A DNA stretch of 64,000 nt from CAZHCA01 sp964530825 (GCA_964530825.1 CAZHCA010000006.1:62001-126000); one strand, 5' to 3'. Shown: positions 8,650 to 20,800, counted from the first letter of the stretch. Translations and numbers: made by a program. Notes: generated by a model from the sequence alone, not told the origin.

Positions 8650-11600
8650 ATGCAAGGAAAAGGAATTGTGCGGTTCTTCCTCTTGTTCATGATGATTGTA
8701 ACCCTGGTGCAGTATCTCTTCGTACTGCCTACCCAACGGGTGGAACGCCGGGCGGATCGCTACGCGGAGCAAGCCAGCGCGGGCGTTGCGGAAGAACTAC
8801 AAAAGACGGTGTTTAAGCAAAAGCGCGCAGCGTATCTCGACTCCATGTCGAACGAAGAAATACTAAGTATTCCTTTGCTTAAGGACTTTACCTACCAAGA
8901 GCTCAAAGGGCAGCAGCTCGCATTGGGGTTGGATCTGAAAGGCGGTATGAGTGTCGTATTGCAGGTAGATTTGCGCAACTTCGTGCAGGCCTTGGCCGGC
9001 AACAGCCAGGATGCCACTTTTCTCGAAGCACTCGATAAAGCCACCGAAGCGCAGAAAAGTGCGCAGTCGGATTACATTTCACTCTTCGCCAGTGCCTGGC
9101 GGGAAACCAGCAACGGTGCCGATCTGGCACCTCTCTTCGCGCGTAACGAAAGCCTGCGCGACGAGATTACCTTCGATACGCCGAACGGCGAAGTTGTGCG
9201 GATCCTGCGGGAAAAAGCCGATGAGACGGTCGACCGGACCTTCGAATTGCTCAAAGAGCGGATCGACAAGCTGGGCGTTGCCCAGCCTAATGTTTCGCTC
9301 GATGCCAGCCGCGACCTTATCCTGGTAGAGTTGCCGGGTATCGACAATCCGGAGCGCGCACGTACGTACCTGCAGGCAGCGGCCAAGCTCGAGTTCTGGG
9401 ATGTTTACCAGATCTCGGATCAGGGTGTTCTTGATGCTTTTGTCCAGGCCAACGAGCGCCTGGCTAAGCAGCGCAAAGGCCCGGAAGCCGAACCGGACTA
9501 CGAAGTAGTTCCGGTATATGCGACCGACTCCCTTGGTAACGTAGATTCCAGCGCCGTCGAACGGTACGACACGATTCGCAACCAGCTGGACCTCAATCAA
9601 GGGCCCCTCTTTGAAATTTTCACCCTCAACAGCAGCGGACAGTTCGGGTTGGCCGCTATGGGTACGGCTGCTGGAAATCAAATGGATCAGGTCGATACCC
9701 TGCTGTCACAGCCCGATATTCAATCTCTCTTTCCGCGCGACATGCGTTTCCGCTGGTCGCGGGACCCCGTCCAGAATTTCGAAACGGGTGAAGAAACTGA
9801 CGCCTACACCCTCTACGCCATTAAACTACCGCGTGGCGGGCGCGAAGAAGCGCCGCTGACCGGCGAATCGGTGATCGATGCTTCTCCCCAGCCGGATCCT
9901 ACTGGAGAAATTACGGTAACCCTGCGCATGAACAACTCTGGTGCCAAGACCTGGGGCCAGATGACCGAACGCGCGGCCCTGGACAATAATCGCCAGATCG
10001 CCATCTTGCTCGACGACGAGGTGGTTTCGGCGCCTTCCGTGCAAAATCCCATCATGAACGGTAATACCTCGATTACCGGTAACTTCGACATCCAAGAGGC
10101 GCGCGACTTGGCTAATATCCTGCAGGTGGGTAAACTGCCGGCCGAGACCCGCATTATCCAGTCGGCCCTGGTGGGTCCCTCCTTGGGGCAGGAAAATATT
10201 AACCGCTCCATTAACGCTCTGGTGATCGGCTTCGCCCTGGTACTGGCCTTTATGATCTTTTACTATGGCGGAGCGGGTATTGTATCTATCATTGCCCTGC
10301 TGCTGAACCTCTTCTTTATCTTTGGCGTGCTGGCCTCTATTGGTACGGTCCTGACGTTGCCGGGAGTTGCCGGTATCGTACTGACGATCGGTATGGCGGT
10401 GGATGCCAACGTGATCATCTTCGAGCGTATCCGTGAGGAATTGCGCGAGGGTAAAGGATTGGCGATGGCTATCCAGGATGGATTTAAAAACTCCAGTTCG
10501 GCCATCATCGATGCCAATGTGACTACGATCTTGACGGCCATCGTGCTGTTTTACTTCGGTTTGGGACCGATTAAAGGGTTCGCCGTGGTGTTAATCATCG
10601 GGGTGTTGTCGTCCTTCTTTACGGCCGTTATGGTGGGTCGCCTCATTTTTGAATGGTGGACCGATAAAGGACGCCATGTCACTTTCAGCACCGCCCCGAC
10701 CAAAAATGCTCTCAGCAACCTGAACATCGACTGGCTCGGCAAGCGCCGCATCGCTTATGTCATCTCGGGTTCCTTGCTCTTGCTGGGAATCATCTCCTTC
10801 GTAGCCCGTGGTTTTGAACTCGGCGTAGATTTCAAAGGCGGTTACTCCTACAATGTTACCTTCGAACAGGGTATGGATGTCAGCGCCCCTGACTTACGCG
10901 ATGCCTTGACTACTGCTTTCGATGGTAGCGTACCCATTGTGAAGGCCGTCAATACCGCAAACACCTATAATGTCGTAACCGATTACCTGGTAGATGACAC
11001 CGCAGAAGATGCGGCCGAGCGCGTGATGGCCGCTCTGCATCAGGGCGTTAGCCAGGTGGTTGGGGGCGACCTCAGCCTGAAAAACTTCAGTGATCCCGAC
11101 GGCGAAGGTACGCACGTGGCCAGCTCTACAAAAGTCGGGCCTACCATTGCCGACGATATCCGGAAAAGCTCAGTTTATGCGACTATATTCGCCCTCCTGA
11201 CGATATTCCTGTACATCTTCATCCGTTTTAGCCGCTGGGAATACAGCGCCGGGGCTGTGGCAGCCTTGTTCCATGACACGCTTATCGTGTTGGCGGCATT
11301 CTCATTGCTGCATGGCGTTCTGCCCTTTTCGCTGGAGATCGATCAGGCCTTTATTGCGGCTATCCTTACGGTGATTGGTTATTCCATCAACGATACCGTA
11401 GTGGTATTCGACCGCATCCGGGAGTATATGAATCACTATACCAAGAAATCGAAGAAAGATGTAATCAACCTGGCGATCAACAGCACCTTGAGCCGTACGG
11501 TAATTACCTCGCTCACTACCCTGCTGGTGGTCGGTATTTTGTTCTTTTTCGGCGGTACCAGTATCCGGGGCTTTGCGTTTGCCCTGCTGATCGGTATCAT

Positions 11601-11736
11601 CGTAGGTACGTATTCCTCTATCTTCGTAGCTACGCCGATCATGGCCGACCTTTCCGGCGAACGCAAGCCGAAATCTTCTGCCGGCGAAAGCGGGAAAAAG
11701 ACTTTCTCCCGCGCCGCCCAGAAAGCCATGCGGTAA
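8650..11736 (+). CDS. secDF: Protein translocase subunit SecDF (fused SecD-SecF)
   Basis: A 1028-residue fusion of SecD and SecF, the usual form in Bacteroidota. It uses the proton-motive force to pull preproteins through SecYEG. I chose the ATG at 8650 (MQGKGIVRFF), which leads straight into TM1; a TTG 36 bp upstream is open but unlikely. The SecD half has TM1, LALGLDLKGGMSVVLQVDL, the periplasmic P1 region (ERIDKLGVAQPNV) and a six-TM block with GMAVDANVIIFERIREE. The SecF half begins near residue 700 with FELGVDFKGGYSYNV and ends with GYSINDTVVVFDRIREY and a last TM hairpin. The conserved Asp/Arg proton-path motifs are present in both halves. It stands alone with its own promoter candidate and terminator. 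Confidence 0.97.
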   Translation: MQGKGIVRFFLLFMMIVTLVQYLFVLPTQRVERRADRYAEQASAGVAEELQKTVFKQKRAAYLDSMSNEEILSIPLLKDFTYQELKGQQLALGLDLKGGMSVVLQVDLRNFVQALAGNSQDATFLEALDKATEAQKSAQSDYISLFASAWRETSNGADLAPLFARNESLRDEITFDTPNGEVVRILREKADETVDRTFELLKERIDKLGVAQPNVSLDASRDLILVELPGIDNPERARTYLQAAAKLEFWDVYQISDQGVLDAFVQANERLAKQRKGPEAEPDYEVVPVYATDSLGNVDSSAVERYDTIRNQLDLNQGPLFEIFTLNSSGQFGLAAMGTAAGNQMDQVDTLLSQPDIQSLFPRDMRFRWSRDPVQNFETGEETDAYTLYAIKLPRGGREEAPLTGESVIDASPQPDPTGEITVTLRMNNSGAKTWGQMTERAALDNNRQIAILLDDEVVSAPSVQNPIMNGNTSITGNFDIQEARDLANILQVGKLPAETRIIQSALVGPSLGQENINRSINALVIGFALVLAFMIFYYGGAGIVSIIALLLNLFFIFGVLASIGTVLTLPGVAGIVLTIGMAVDANVIIFERIREELREGKGLAMAIQDGFKNSSSAIIDANVTTILTAIVLFYFGLGPIKGFAVVLIIGVLSSFFTAVMVGRLIFEWWTDKGRHVTFSTAPTKNALSNLNIDWLGKRRIAYVISGSLLLLGIISFVARGFELGVDFKGGYSYNVTFEQGMDVSAPDLRDALTTAFDGSVPIVKAVNTANTYNVVTDYLVDDTAEDAAERVMAALHQGVSQVVGGDLSLKNFSDPDGEGTHVASSTKVGPTIADDIRKSSVYATIFALLTIFLYIFIRFSRWEYSAGAVAALFHDTLIVLAAFSLLHGVLPFSLEIDQAFIAAILTVIGYSINDTVVVFDRIREYMNHYTKKSKKDVINLAINSTLSRTVITSLTTLLVVGILFFFGGTSIRGFAFALLIGIIVGTYSSIFVATPIMADLSGERKPKSSAGESGKKTFSRAAQKAMR

Positions 11737-11762
11737 CCCCAGGCAAAAACACATGATCCTCG

Positions 11763-11802
11763 AAGGCCGACTGGGATATAATACCCAGCCGGCCTTTTTT
11801 TT
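11763..11802 (+). terminator. Intrinsic terminator of secDF
   Basis: AAGGCCGACTGGG at 11763-11775 pairs with CCCAGCCGGCCTT at 11784-11796, with one A/C mismatch and an 8-base loop. The stem runs into a tract of eight T residues. It is 26 bp after the secDF stop. Confidence 0.88.
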
Positions 11803-11971
11803 CCGTCTCATACCTGACCAACTTCCAGCGCGTTTTCAACTAAAGCGCTTTTTTCCGTATTTTATGCAATAAAGACATGTTTTTTTCCGGTCTTTATTCA
11901 ACGGATTTTCTGTGGAGCGTGTCCTTGTTAACATACAAATACGGCGACCAGCCGACAAGTAGAACCCATTT

Positions 11972-13954
11972 ATGAAGACGCATTCTTTTTTAGTAGGAAT
12001 ATTGGTATTGCTTTTTTTATCGGCCTGCAACTATACCATGCGCATTCGCGACGGGGAGATGGCACACGATCGCAAGCAGTATGCAGTAGCAATGGAACTG
12101 TTGCAAAAAGAAATTCGCAAGGCGGATTCCCGCATCGAAAAAGGTCAATTGGCTTTTTTGCTAGGGGAATCGTACGAGGCGATCAATCAGCCAGAAAAAG
12201 CCATTCAATGGTACCAAACGGCTTATGATAATGGGGCCGGCGTAGAAGCTTTGGAAAAATTAGCCTACGCACTTAAGCAAAATGAGCAATACCGCGAAGC
12301 TCTTGATGCTTTCAAAAACCTGGGTTTCGAAATCGGTAGTCCCTATGAGTACCGCCGCGAGATTAGTGCGTGCGAGACAGCTATGGGGTGGAATAAGATC
12401 GAACGGCCCGAGTATTCTATCGATCCTTTGGATTTTAATTCCAGCAATGCCGATTATGCGCCTGCGCCTTACCAAGACGGTCGCCTGGTATTTACTTCCG
12501 ACCGGTCTACTGGCGAAAAGAAAGAAGATATTTACAATTGGACGGGCAATCCCTTCTCCGATTTATTTATCACCGATTTATCGACCCTGGCTGTCGAGCC
12601 TTTTGACAATGCTATCAATACCGAGCACAATGAGGGGACCATTGCTTTTAATGGTGATTTTACTGAGGCCTTTTTTACCAGATGCTTCGGGGGTAAAAAA
12701 GAAGACGCTTACTGCAAGCTTGTAATGAGTCGGAAAGTCGGCAATAACTGGAGCAGGGGTGAGGTGCTACCCTTTGTAGCAGAAGGTGTCAATTACATGC
12801 ATCCCGCCGTGTCAACCGATGGCAATACATTGTATTTCACGGCCAACCATCCCGACGGCTGGGGCGGTTACGATATCTACGTCAGCGAACGTACGCTCGA
12901 TGGCTGGACTGAACCCCAGTTGCTGAGTCGCTCGGTAAATACCAGCGGGAACGAACAATTTCCCTACCTGGATCAGGACACCCTCTATTTCTCTTCCGAT
13001 TTTCACACAGGAATGGGGGGGCTGGATATCTTCCGGACCTATAAGCTGAGTAACGGCAGTTGGGCCCCGGCCTTCAATCTGAAGCCGCCGATAAACTCCG
13101 GAGCGGATGATTTTGCTTTCGTTGTGGACTACCAATCCGAACGCCCCGAGGATGTCATTCAGACCGGATATTTCACTTCCAAACGGGAACTGGGCCTGGG
13201 TGGCGATGATATCTACCGGTACGAGCGGCGCTACATTCCGCCTCCGCCGAAGGAAGAAGAGGAAGAAGAGGAAATTGTTTACCAAAACTTCCTGGATGTG
13301 TACGTTTTGGAAAAAATCTACGCGGATCCTACCGACCCCAATAGCCGCGTGTTGGGACGAAAACCGTTGACGGAGGCCAAACTTCAGGTTGAAATAGGAG
13401 GTAAAGAACAGGAAGTTGAGCTAGACGAAAGTGGAAAGTATACCATCGAACTGCAAGAAGGCATCGACTATGAATTCCTGGCCAGCCAGGAGGGCTATCT
13501 GAAAAAGGTAGAAGCATTCACCTCGAAAGGGATCGGCAAAGACCCGCTGCAGCCGGTACAGCGTTTTGAGCTGGAAATTGTATTGGAAAAAATCTTTCTC
13601 AATACGGAGATCGTCCTGGAGAATATCTATTACGACTTCGACAAATGGGACATTCGGGAAGATGCCGAGCCTACCTTAAATGAACTTGCACAAAACCTGG
13701 AGCTCAATCCTGATATCAATATTGAATTGGTCTCCCATACCGACTGTCGCGGGAATGATGCTTATAATCAGGATCTCAGCCAGAAGCGCGCCCAATCGGC
13801 TGTGGACTACCTGATTCAGCAAGGCATCAGTCCGGGACGGCTGACCGCCATTGGAGCCGGGGAAAATGAGCCGGCCGTAGATTGTATCTGTGCGCGCTGC
13901 ACTGAGGAGGAGCACCAACAAAACCGGCGTACGGCGTTTCGAATTGTGCAGTAA
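11972..13954 (+). CDS. PorE-like OmpA-family lipoprotein (TPR, WD40-like, OmpA_C)
   Basis: A 660-residue lipoprotein with lipobox LSAC and Cys19. Domains in order: TPR-like helices (about 25-140), then a WD40/TolB-type beta-propeller (about 150-420) with repeated DGRLVFTSDR, DGNTLYFTANHPDGWGGYDIY and DTLYFSSDFHTGMGGLDIF blades. A proline and glutamate run (PPPPKEEEEEEE) follows, then a carboxypeptidase-regulatory-like fold (about 455-530) and an OmpA C-terminal domain (about 545-660). The OmpA domain keeps the peptidoglycan-binding Asp of SHTDCRG and the Arg 15 residues later. This is the architecture of PorE, which anchors the T9SS to peptidoglycan. Several paralogues of this layout usually occur per genome, so it may be PorE or a relative. 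The SprB-like T9SS cargo lies 0.9 kb downstream. Confidence 0.75.
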   Translation: MKTHSFLVGILVLLFLSACNYTMRIRDGEMAHDRKQYAVAMELLQKEIRKADSRIEKGQLAFLLGESYEAINQPEKAIQWYQTAYDNGAGVEALEKLAYALKQNEQYREALDAFKNLGFEIGSPYEYRREISACETAMGWNKIERPEYSIDPLDFNSSNADYAPAPYQDGRLVFTSDRSTGEKKEDIYNWTGNPFSDLFITDLSTLAVEPFDNAINTEHNEGTIAFNGDFTEAFFTRCFGGKKEDAYCKLVMSRKVGNNWSRGEVLPFVAEGVNYMHPAVSTDGNTLYFTANHPDGWGGYDIYVSERTLDGWTEPQLLSRSVNTSGNEQFPYLDQDTLYFSSDFHTGMGGLDIFRTYKLSNGSWAPAFNLKPPINSGADDFAFVVDYQSERPEDVIQTGYFTSKRELGLGGDDIYRYERRYIPPPPKEEEEEEEIVYQNFLDVYVLEKIYADPTDPNSRVLGRKPLTEAKLQVEIGGKEQEVELDESGKYTIELQEGIDYEFLASQEGYLKKVEAFTSKGIGKDPLQPVQRFELEIVLEKIFLNTEIVLENIYYDFDKWDIREDAEPTLNELAQNLELNPDINIELVSHTDCRGNDAYNQDLSQKRAQSAVDYLIQQGISPGRLTAIGAGENEPAVDCICARCTEEEHQQNRRTAFRIVQ

Positions 13955-14091
13955 GGTGCCTGTAATTGATGTGCACCTGGGGTCGGGTATTCGTAGATGA
14001 ACTGATCGTAGGCGCGCGCAAAAGGCCCGTAAAACGAAGCAATTTCATTACCGTAAGAGTGGTCTGGATTTGGAAGTTTTTCCCTTCAAAA

Positions 14092-14806
14092 TTAGGACAA
14101 CGGGTCAGGCAATACACGGGCCAAACTGCCGGCGGAAATTGTGGCGGAAGGTGCAATCCCGCGACCGGTAAAAAGTGAATACGCTTTACCAACAAGTATG
14201 GTAGCCATATCGGTAGCGTGGGCAGTTACCGTCCCATCGGCGAGAGTAGAAAGCTTGATTTGGCCGCCCAGGTCAATATATACAGTGTCAGGGGCGAACT
14301 CTTTTAAGCCATTTACCTGGCCGGCACCATCAAGTTCTGGATAGTAAGTCCAAAAAATCCAGGGTAATTCTTGCAAGCTCCACTCTAGGGAACCCTGCGG
14401 CCTTTCCTTCTGGGGCTGTTCAGGGGCGCGGTCGACAAAAATCACTTCAGGCAAATGGAGTAAACCGTCCTGAATGGAGTTCCGGGAACCCCGAACAGTG
14501 AGCAATTGAACCTCGACAATCTACATCCACCAACTCCAAACCGGAGATACCCCTAACGGCTTGTTGGGTTTTGGTCAACTGTTGGCTGGCAATGAGGTAC
14601 ACTTTATCTTGTTTTGCTCTGGAGGGTTGCCCCACTATCTGTGGGCTCCACACCCATTCGAATACTGGGCCGGGGCTACTGCGGGTAACAACCAGCAGAC
14701 GAGGTAAATACAAAGACTTAGACACCGGTAAGGGAACATGGACTGGAAGCGTTAATTCGGGATTAACTTGAACCGGTATAAAATACAATAAACCCGGAGA
14801 AAATTA
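14092..14806 (-). pseudogene. Probable decayed gene with frameshift and no start codon
   Basis: Two minus-strand open frames join end to end. The first runs from a stop at 14804-14806 to about 14520 and has no ATG. Its translation is protein-like (VNPELTLPVHVPLPVSK.., FEWVWSPQIVGQP, KVYLIASQQL). The second, in another frame, runs from about 14525 to a TAA at 14092 (VEVQLLTVRGSRNS.., LPEVIFVDRAPE, PDTVYIDLGGQIKL, TAHATDMATILVG). A shift of one base near 14520 would join them into one product of about 235 residues. The upstream end also overlaps the terminator of the SprB-like gene. No family was recognised. The alternative is noncoding DNA with chance open frames. The rest of the 895-bp gap (13955-14849) shows nothing else. 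Confidence 0.4.
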
Positions 14807-14833
14807 CCTCCCGTCGGGCGGATTTCTCCGGGT
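14780..14833 (-). terminator. Intrinsic terminator of the SprB-like gene
   Basis: Perfect 11-bp arms ACCCGGAGAAA (14792-14802) and TTTCTCCGGGT (14823-14833) enclose an inner CCGCCCG/CGGG element. On the minus strand the stem is followed by TTATTGTATTTTAT. It lies 17 bp beyond the stop of the 1991-codon gene. Confidence 0.75.
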
Positions 14834-14849
14834 CGGTCCCCGTCCCGTA

Positions 14850-17800
14850 CTATTCGCGTATGCGCAGGATGGAGCCGCTATAAATCGGCAGTCCCCCGCT
14901 CTGCAGTCGAAGGTAATAGACCTGACCTGGGTAAGCGGAGAGATCAATCTGCGTTTCCAATCTTTTAATCCTGCCCAGGTTGGTTTGCTCCAGTAAACGG
15001 CCCTGCTGATCGTACAGCTCGAGGCTCACGGCACGGGTTTGCCGCATTTGAATATTTAAGGTGGTTTGGCCGGATGTTGGATTCGGGGCAAGGCTTACCG
15101 ACTCCACGATGTCCGGCTCCAATACGTTGGTTACAACGAAAACTTTACTGGCCGAGCAGTTATTTCCGTCGACGATGGTTACGGAGTAGGTACCGGGCAG
15201 CAACTGGACGGTCTGGGTCGTTTCGCCTGTACTCCAAAGATAGCGGTAGTCTGGGGTGCCGCCACTTGGAATAGCTGTTATAGTTTGAAATTGATCAGTG
15301 GTGTCGCTGTCTTGCTGTTGGAAAATGATTTCCAATGGCGGCGGTTCATCGACTGTATAGTTGCGCATCAAGGTACAGCCGTTACCGTCGATCACCTGCA
15401 AACTATAGGCTCCAGGCGATAGTCCTGTGATGCGGGTGGTGTCAATGGCAAAAATTCGGCCGCCATTTTCCCACGTGATCATAAAGGGCGGATCACCCCC
15501 ATTAAGTTGTATGCTAATTTCGCCGTCGGCACCCAGGTAGCAGCGGGTATCTAATACCCGCTCCTGCGCAATTGCCAGCGGGTCCATGGGTTCCCTGACC
15601 GTGAAGTCGCCGAAGGTGAAAGTGCAGCCCTCGCTATCGGTTAGCGTCATTTGGTAGTCGCCGGCCTTCAGGTTCCGGAGGTCTTGGGTGGTAGCGCCAG
15701 TGTTCCAACGGTAGGTATAGGGCGGTGCGCCGCTTTCGAAAGTAAGGTCAATCAGGCCGGTACTATCTCCCTGGCAAGAAACGTCGATGACTTCCAGCAG
15801 CTCCTCTACCAGCAGTACGGGTGGGTTTTCACTGAGAATGGTGCTCGGTCGCAGCGTATCGATGCAGCCATTGGCGTCGGTAACACGCAGGAAATAAGTG
15901 CCTTCGGCGACATTAGTCAGGTCCTCTTGCGTACTGACGGTATCCCCTGTGGCGTCTTTCCAAACATAAAGGAAGGGCGACGTCCCACCAAATGTGGAGG
16001 CTTCGACAGCACCCTCGCCCCCTTGAAAGCATTGGTCGTTAACGATGCCGTCGCGGCGTAAGCTCAGTAGCGGCGGCTCATCGACCGGTTGGAAGTCGGA
16101 AACGACGCGACAGCCGTTCTGGTCGGTAACGGTCACGTCGTACTCATCGAAGGCGAGCCCGTCGCAGGTATAGGTCCTTTCGAAAGTAGAAGGTTCGATG
16201 CAGTTGTTGCTGAAGTGGAAGCGATAGGGAGGGCGACCGCCCGCGACGGTAGCTGTCATGGCGCCGTCGGCCTGGCCGTTACAACTGATATCGGTAGTTG
16301 TAAATGCTACCAATTGCAGAGCTTCACCAGGGGGGGTGATTTTGGCCGAAGGTGGCACGAAGGTACAGCCGTTAACATCGGTGACCGTCAGTTCATAGTC
16401 GCCGGGCGGGAGGTTATTCAGTACCCGTTGGTTGCTGCCGTTACTCCAAGCATAGGTATAGGGGGGGCGGCCACCCGATGGCGCTGCCTCGATTCTATTG
16501 GTGGTATCGCCTTCGCATACTGCGCTGTTATCTATTTCGAGTGTTACCGTCAAAGGAACGGGCTCTCCCACCTGGAAGTTCGTATCGAGGGTGCAGTTAT
16601 TGCCATCCTGTGCGGAAAGGCGGTATTCGCCTCCGCTCAGGTTGTAAATGGATGGAGTGGTCAGGTCGGTTCCCACCCAGGTGTTGGAATAGGGCTGGGT
16701 ACCGCCCTGCAATTCGAGCTCGATGAAGCCCGAAGTGTCACCGGCGCAACTGTTATCTCCGATCTCGATAAGCTTGAAAGTAAAAGGTTCGGGACTTTCC
16801 AGTGGTATACTGTCGGAGATAAAGTTACAGCCGTTGAAATCCGTGATCGTAAGTTGATAGGCGCCGGTGCCCAATTCGGTAAGGTTGCGGTCCGAAGAGC
16901 CGTTATTCCAGGCAAAAGCCAATGGCGGTGTACCGGACTGTAGTAGGTCGACGCGTATGCTGCCGTCGTTGCGGTCGGCACAGGTGGGTGCTCTCGGAAT
17001 GATGTTGGTGCGGATGATCTGCGGGGCATTTAGTACGAAAGTGGTATCATAGATGCAGTCCTGGATATCGGTGATAGTGACGGTATAAGCGCCTACGCCC
17101 ACGTTGGTGAGGTCCTTGGCCATGCTGCCGGTACTCCACTGGTAGGTATAAGGTGCCAGGTCCGGATCGGTGTTCAGGATGATAGCTCCGTCGGTAGCGC
17201 CCACGCAGCTCGGGTCGGCGATATTAGCCGTCAAGTTGAGTTCTGAATCTGCTGTCAGAGTCACGGAGAAAGTATCAGCCACACAGCCATTGGCATCCTG
17301 TAGTACCAAGTCGTATTGGCCGACACCCAGCCCACTCAGGATAAAATCGTTTTCGCCGTTGCTCCAGAGGAAGTCATAGGGTCCGATACCGCCTTCTCCG
17401 GCCACCAGGATACTACCGGTTTCGTCACCAAAGCAATTGGGTTCGACTACATCCAGCAGGTTGATGGTCAGGGAGTCCGGTTGGTTGACGGCGAAAGTAT
17501 CGGTGGTGACACAGCCATTGAAATCGGTCATCGTTACAACGTAGTCCCGGCTAGTCGCATTGAGCAGTAGTGGCGTCTGGTCGCCCCGGTCCCACTGGAA
17601 TTGGTAGGGGGCGTTGCCGCCCTGACCACCGACCAGAATGCTGCCGCTGGCTTCTCCGAAGCATTGTACGTCATTTAAGTCATCGGCATTGATGATCAAC
17701 TCGGCGGGCGGAATCAATTCGAAACTATCGATATGTTCACACCCGGAAGCATCGGTAATGGTAACCGTATACTGCCCTCCGGTCAGGCCGCCGATATCTT

Positions 17801-20800
17801 GGTTGCGTCGCCCATTCGACCACAAAAAGCGATACGGTTCTACACCTCCAAAAGTAGTCAGGTCGATGCTGCCGTCATCGCTCTCCGGACAGGTAGGTAT
17901 GGTTCGGTCCACAAAGCCTTCCAAAGGCCGGGGCTCTTCCACGACAATGTCTTCGATCACGGTCGAACAACCGGCATTCGTAACCGTCACCGAATAGGTG
18001 CCACCGGCCAGGTTTTCGATACAGGTGCTGGTAGCGCCGGTACTCCACTGGATTTGAGCGATTGCGGGAAAAATATCGAGGCAAATTGCACCGTCCTGGG
18101 CGTCGGCACAGCTGACATTATTGACGCTGACATCAACGACCTCTGCGCCCGGGCCGTTGACGTAGGTGTTGGGAACAAAAAACTGACAGCCCTCCTCCGA
18201 GTTATCCGTAATGGTGATACGGTAAGCGCCCTGCCTAAGATTCAAGATCTCCAGCGTATCGGCTACACCGGTGGTATCGCCGGTTGTGCCATTGCTGCTC
18301 TCCCATTCGTAGGTATAGGGTGGTATGCCATTCAGTGGGATGAGGATGATCGAGCCATCATCGCCCTGACAGCTGGTGACATCCTGGGTTTGGCGACGGA
18401 TCGAGTCGATGTTGTTGGTGGTTACGACATCTACGGCACCTTCGTCGGCACATCCCTCTGCATTGGTAACGGTGAGGGCATAGGTTTCGGCTGTGCCGGC
18501 GGTATCAGCGGCCGTAACCTCGATGAAAGCAGTCTCTTCTCCGGTACTCCACCGGTAGGTGTATTCGCCCGTTGGGGGCTCGATTTCCGTCAAGATAGTT
18601 TGGGTCGCTTCTTTACAAATGGTAATGGTTTCGGCCGGCGTAAAGATGATCTCTGGGGAAGGATTGACGGTCACTAGGATGCTATCCGTATCAATGCATC
18701 CGGCAGGGGTTCGCTTGCGCACGAAGTAAATGGTCGATTCAGTGGGGTCGACGACGGTCGTATCCAGGGCGAAACCCAGGGGGGGCAACGCTTCGTAGAA
18801 AAGAAATTCTCCTTCGGCAAATATGGCATCCTCGATTTCAACTGTGGCCAGATCCACCTGCTCTCCCTGGCAGATAATAGGCGATTCGCCAACCGTGATG
18901 CGTGGGCGGGGAAAGACCGTAACGGTAGCTTCAGCGCGTCCGAGCGATTGGCACAAGCCGTCGCTCTCTTCGGCAAAAAAGCTGTAGACTTGTGGCTCGA
19001 TACTATTATTTTCAGGTAACGTGGGGAAGTAGGTTTGGCCCTGGGCTAAAAACCGGCCGTCGGCGTCGTACCAGAAAATGTCGCGACCGGTCAGCGAGGA
19101 GGCGCTTACCATTGCCACCGCACCCGAGCAGGTGGTATCGTTCATGACGACCGGTGGCGGAATAAGGGAATCGACCGTCATTGGATTACAGTCGTTGTCG
19201 CGGGTATCGCAGGGGAATTCCGTTCTGCCAGGGTTGATCAATGGATCGGTATCATTACAGTCGGTACTATCGGTGACGAAGCCAGCTGGTGGTTCCGGCA
19301 GGCAGGTCGTGATGAAGTTACCAACGGCTCCAAAGCCATCTTCGTCCTGGTCGGCAAAATAGCGGAATGCCGGCAGTCCCTGGTATACCGAGCCATGCAC
19401 CGTTGGGTTGTCAATAGCGATATCGCCTCGGGATCCGTTACCTTTTTCCGCAACGAAACGGAACTGCACGATTTGCCCATTTTCGTAGGCATCCAGGCTG
19501 ACATAAGCTTTGCGCCAGTTGGGACTTTGGTCACCGCTGCGCTCCCACAGGGTCGTCCAGGTGTTGCCACCATCTGTGGTAATTTGTAAGCGCAGCGTTC
19601 CGATATTAATGCCGAACATATGATAATCAAAAGACAGGTGGCAGGTCGTAACGCCTCTTTTGTCTAACGAAAAGCAACCTGAGTTGAGGAATGCGGCCGT
19701 CCCCTGAGGGCAGGCGCCGCTGACCTCCAGGTAGGCGTAGTTGCCGACACCGCCGGCGTCGCCGGCCGGGCCGGTTACTGGGTGGTTAGGGGTGGGGCCG
19801 TTGTAAATGATCCAGTCAGTATCATCGCCGATGGTATTGCGCCAAACTGGGCTTTCTACCAGGCAAGTTGCCGGGCAGGTGGCTGCGCAAGTGGGCAAGG
19901 CATCAAAGGGTTCGCGTACGGCCGGATCGGGCGGATCGCACTCCGTTGCGGCACTCACCACGCAGGAGTTGTCGGTACTTTCCTGCGGCCCGCATACCCT
20001 TCGCACATAAAAATCGTATGCAAAGCTTTCCCCGAGGTCGGTCACTGCGTAGGGCGGACACACCGCGGTAATGAGGTCGCCTTCGCCGGGTTGATTGCCG
20101 GAGCCGGGCTGGAAGCCGGCCGGGCCGTATTCAATAATCGTGATGGAATTATTGCACAATCCATTATCGGCCCAATCCAAGACGACCGTGGTGGTGTCTA
20201 CCCGGTCAACCTCTAGTTGAGAAACCGGCAAGCAGCTCGTAGAGGCGAAGACCAGCTCGACGTATTGCAGGGTGCCGGTGTCGGCCTCGACATCGTCACA
20301 AATGCGCAGTACCCAGGTGCCATTTGGGGCCGTAGTACCGTCGTTGAACAGTAGGAGGGATTCTTCGGGCAGGTACGATTGGCTGGTGAATGGAGCCTCA
20401 CCGGCCGTTACCGAAATGCAGGAAGTTGCGTCCAGGCTGGTATACCCGGTACAGTCGGAGAGTTCGAATTCGCCGTAATTGTCTTGGCCGCCCCCGTTGT
20501 CACTGGTTAGCTCGACCGTGATGCCCCCGGGTGAGGTAAGTTCGATGTCCAGATCGGCAGCCCAAGTGTGATTAATGATAAGGCGTACTTCCTGGAGGTA
20601 TACGTCAGAGCCCAGGGCAGTTCCCGGTGCATTGTTGACGACGATATCGAATTGGTCGGGCATGCCCGAAGCCCCCCCGCTGGGGCAACTGTTGTCGGTG
20701 AGGGCTAGGTTAAGACCGCAGGAAGACGGATTGGTAAGTACGGTATTCTGGGCGCTCAGCGTGCCGAAGCTGCAAATGAGCATCCCAAACCATCCTAATG

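Noticed and set aside
16089..18677. Long open frames on the plus strand (up to about 314 codons)
   Set aside because: They run antisense to the SprB-like repeat gene, whose codon pattern leaves the opposite strand open. Their translations have low-complexity composition and no domain.
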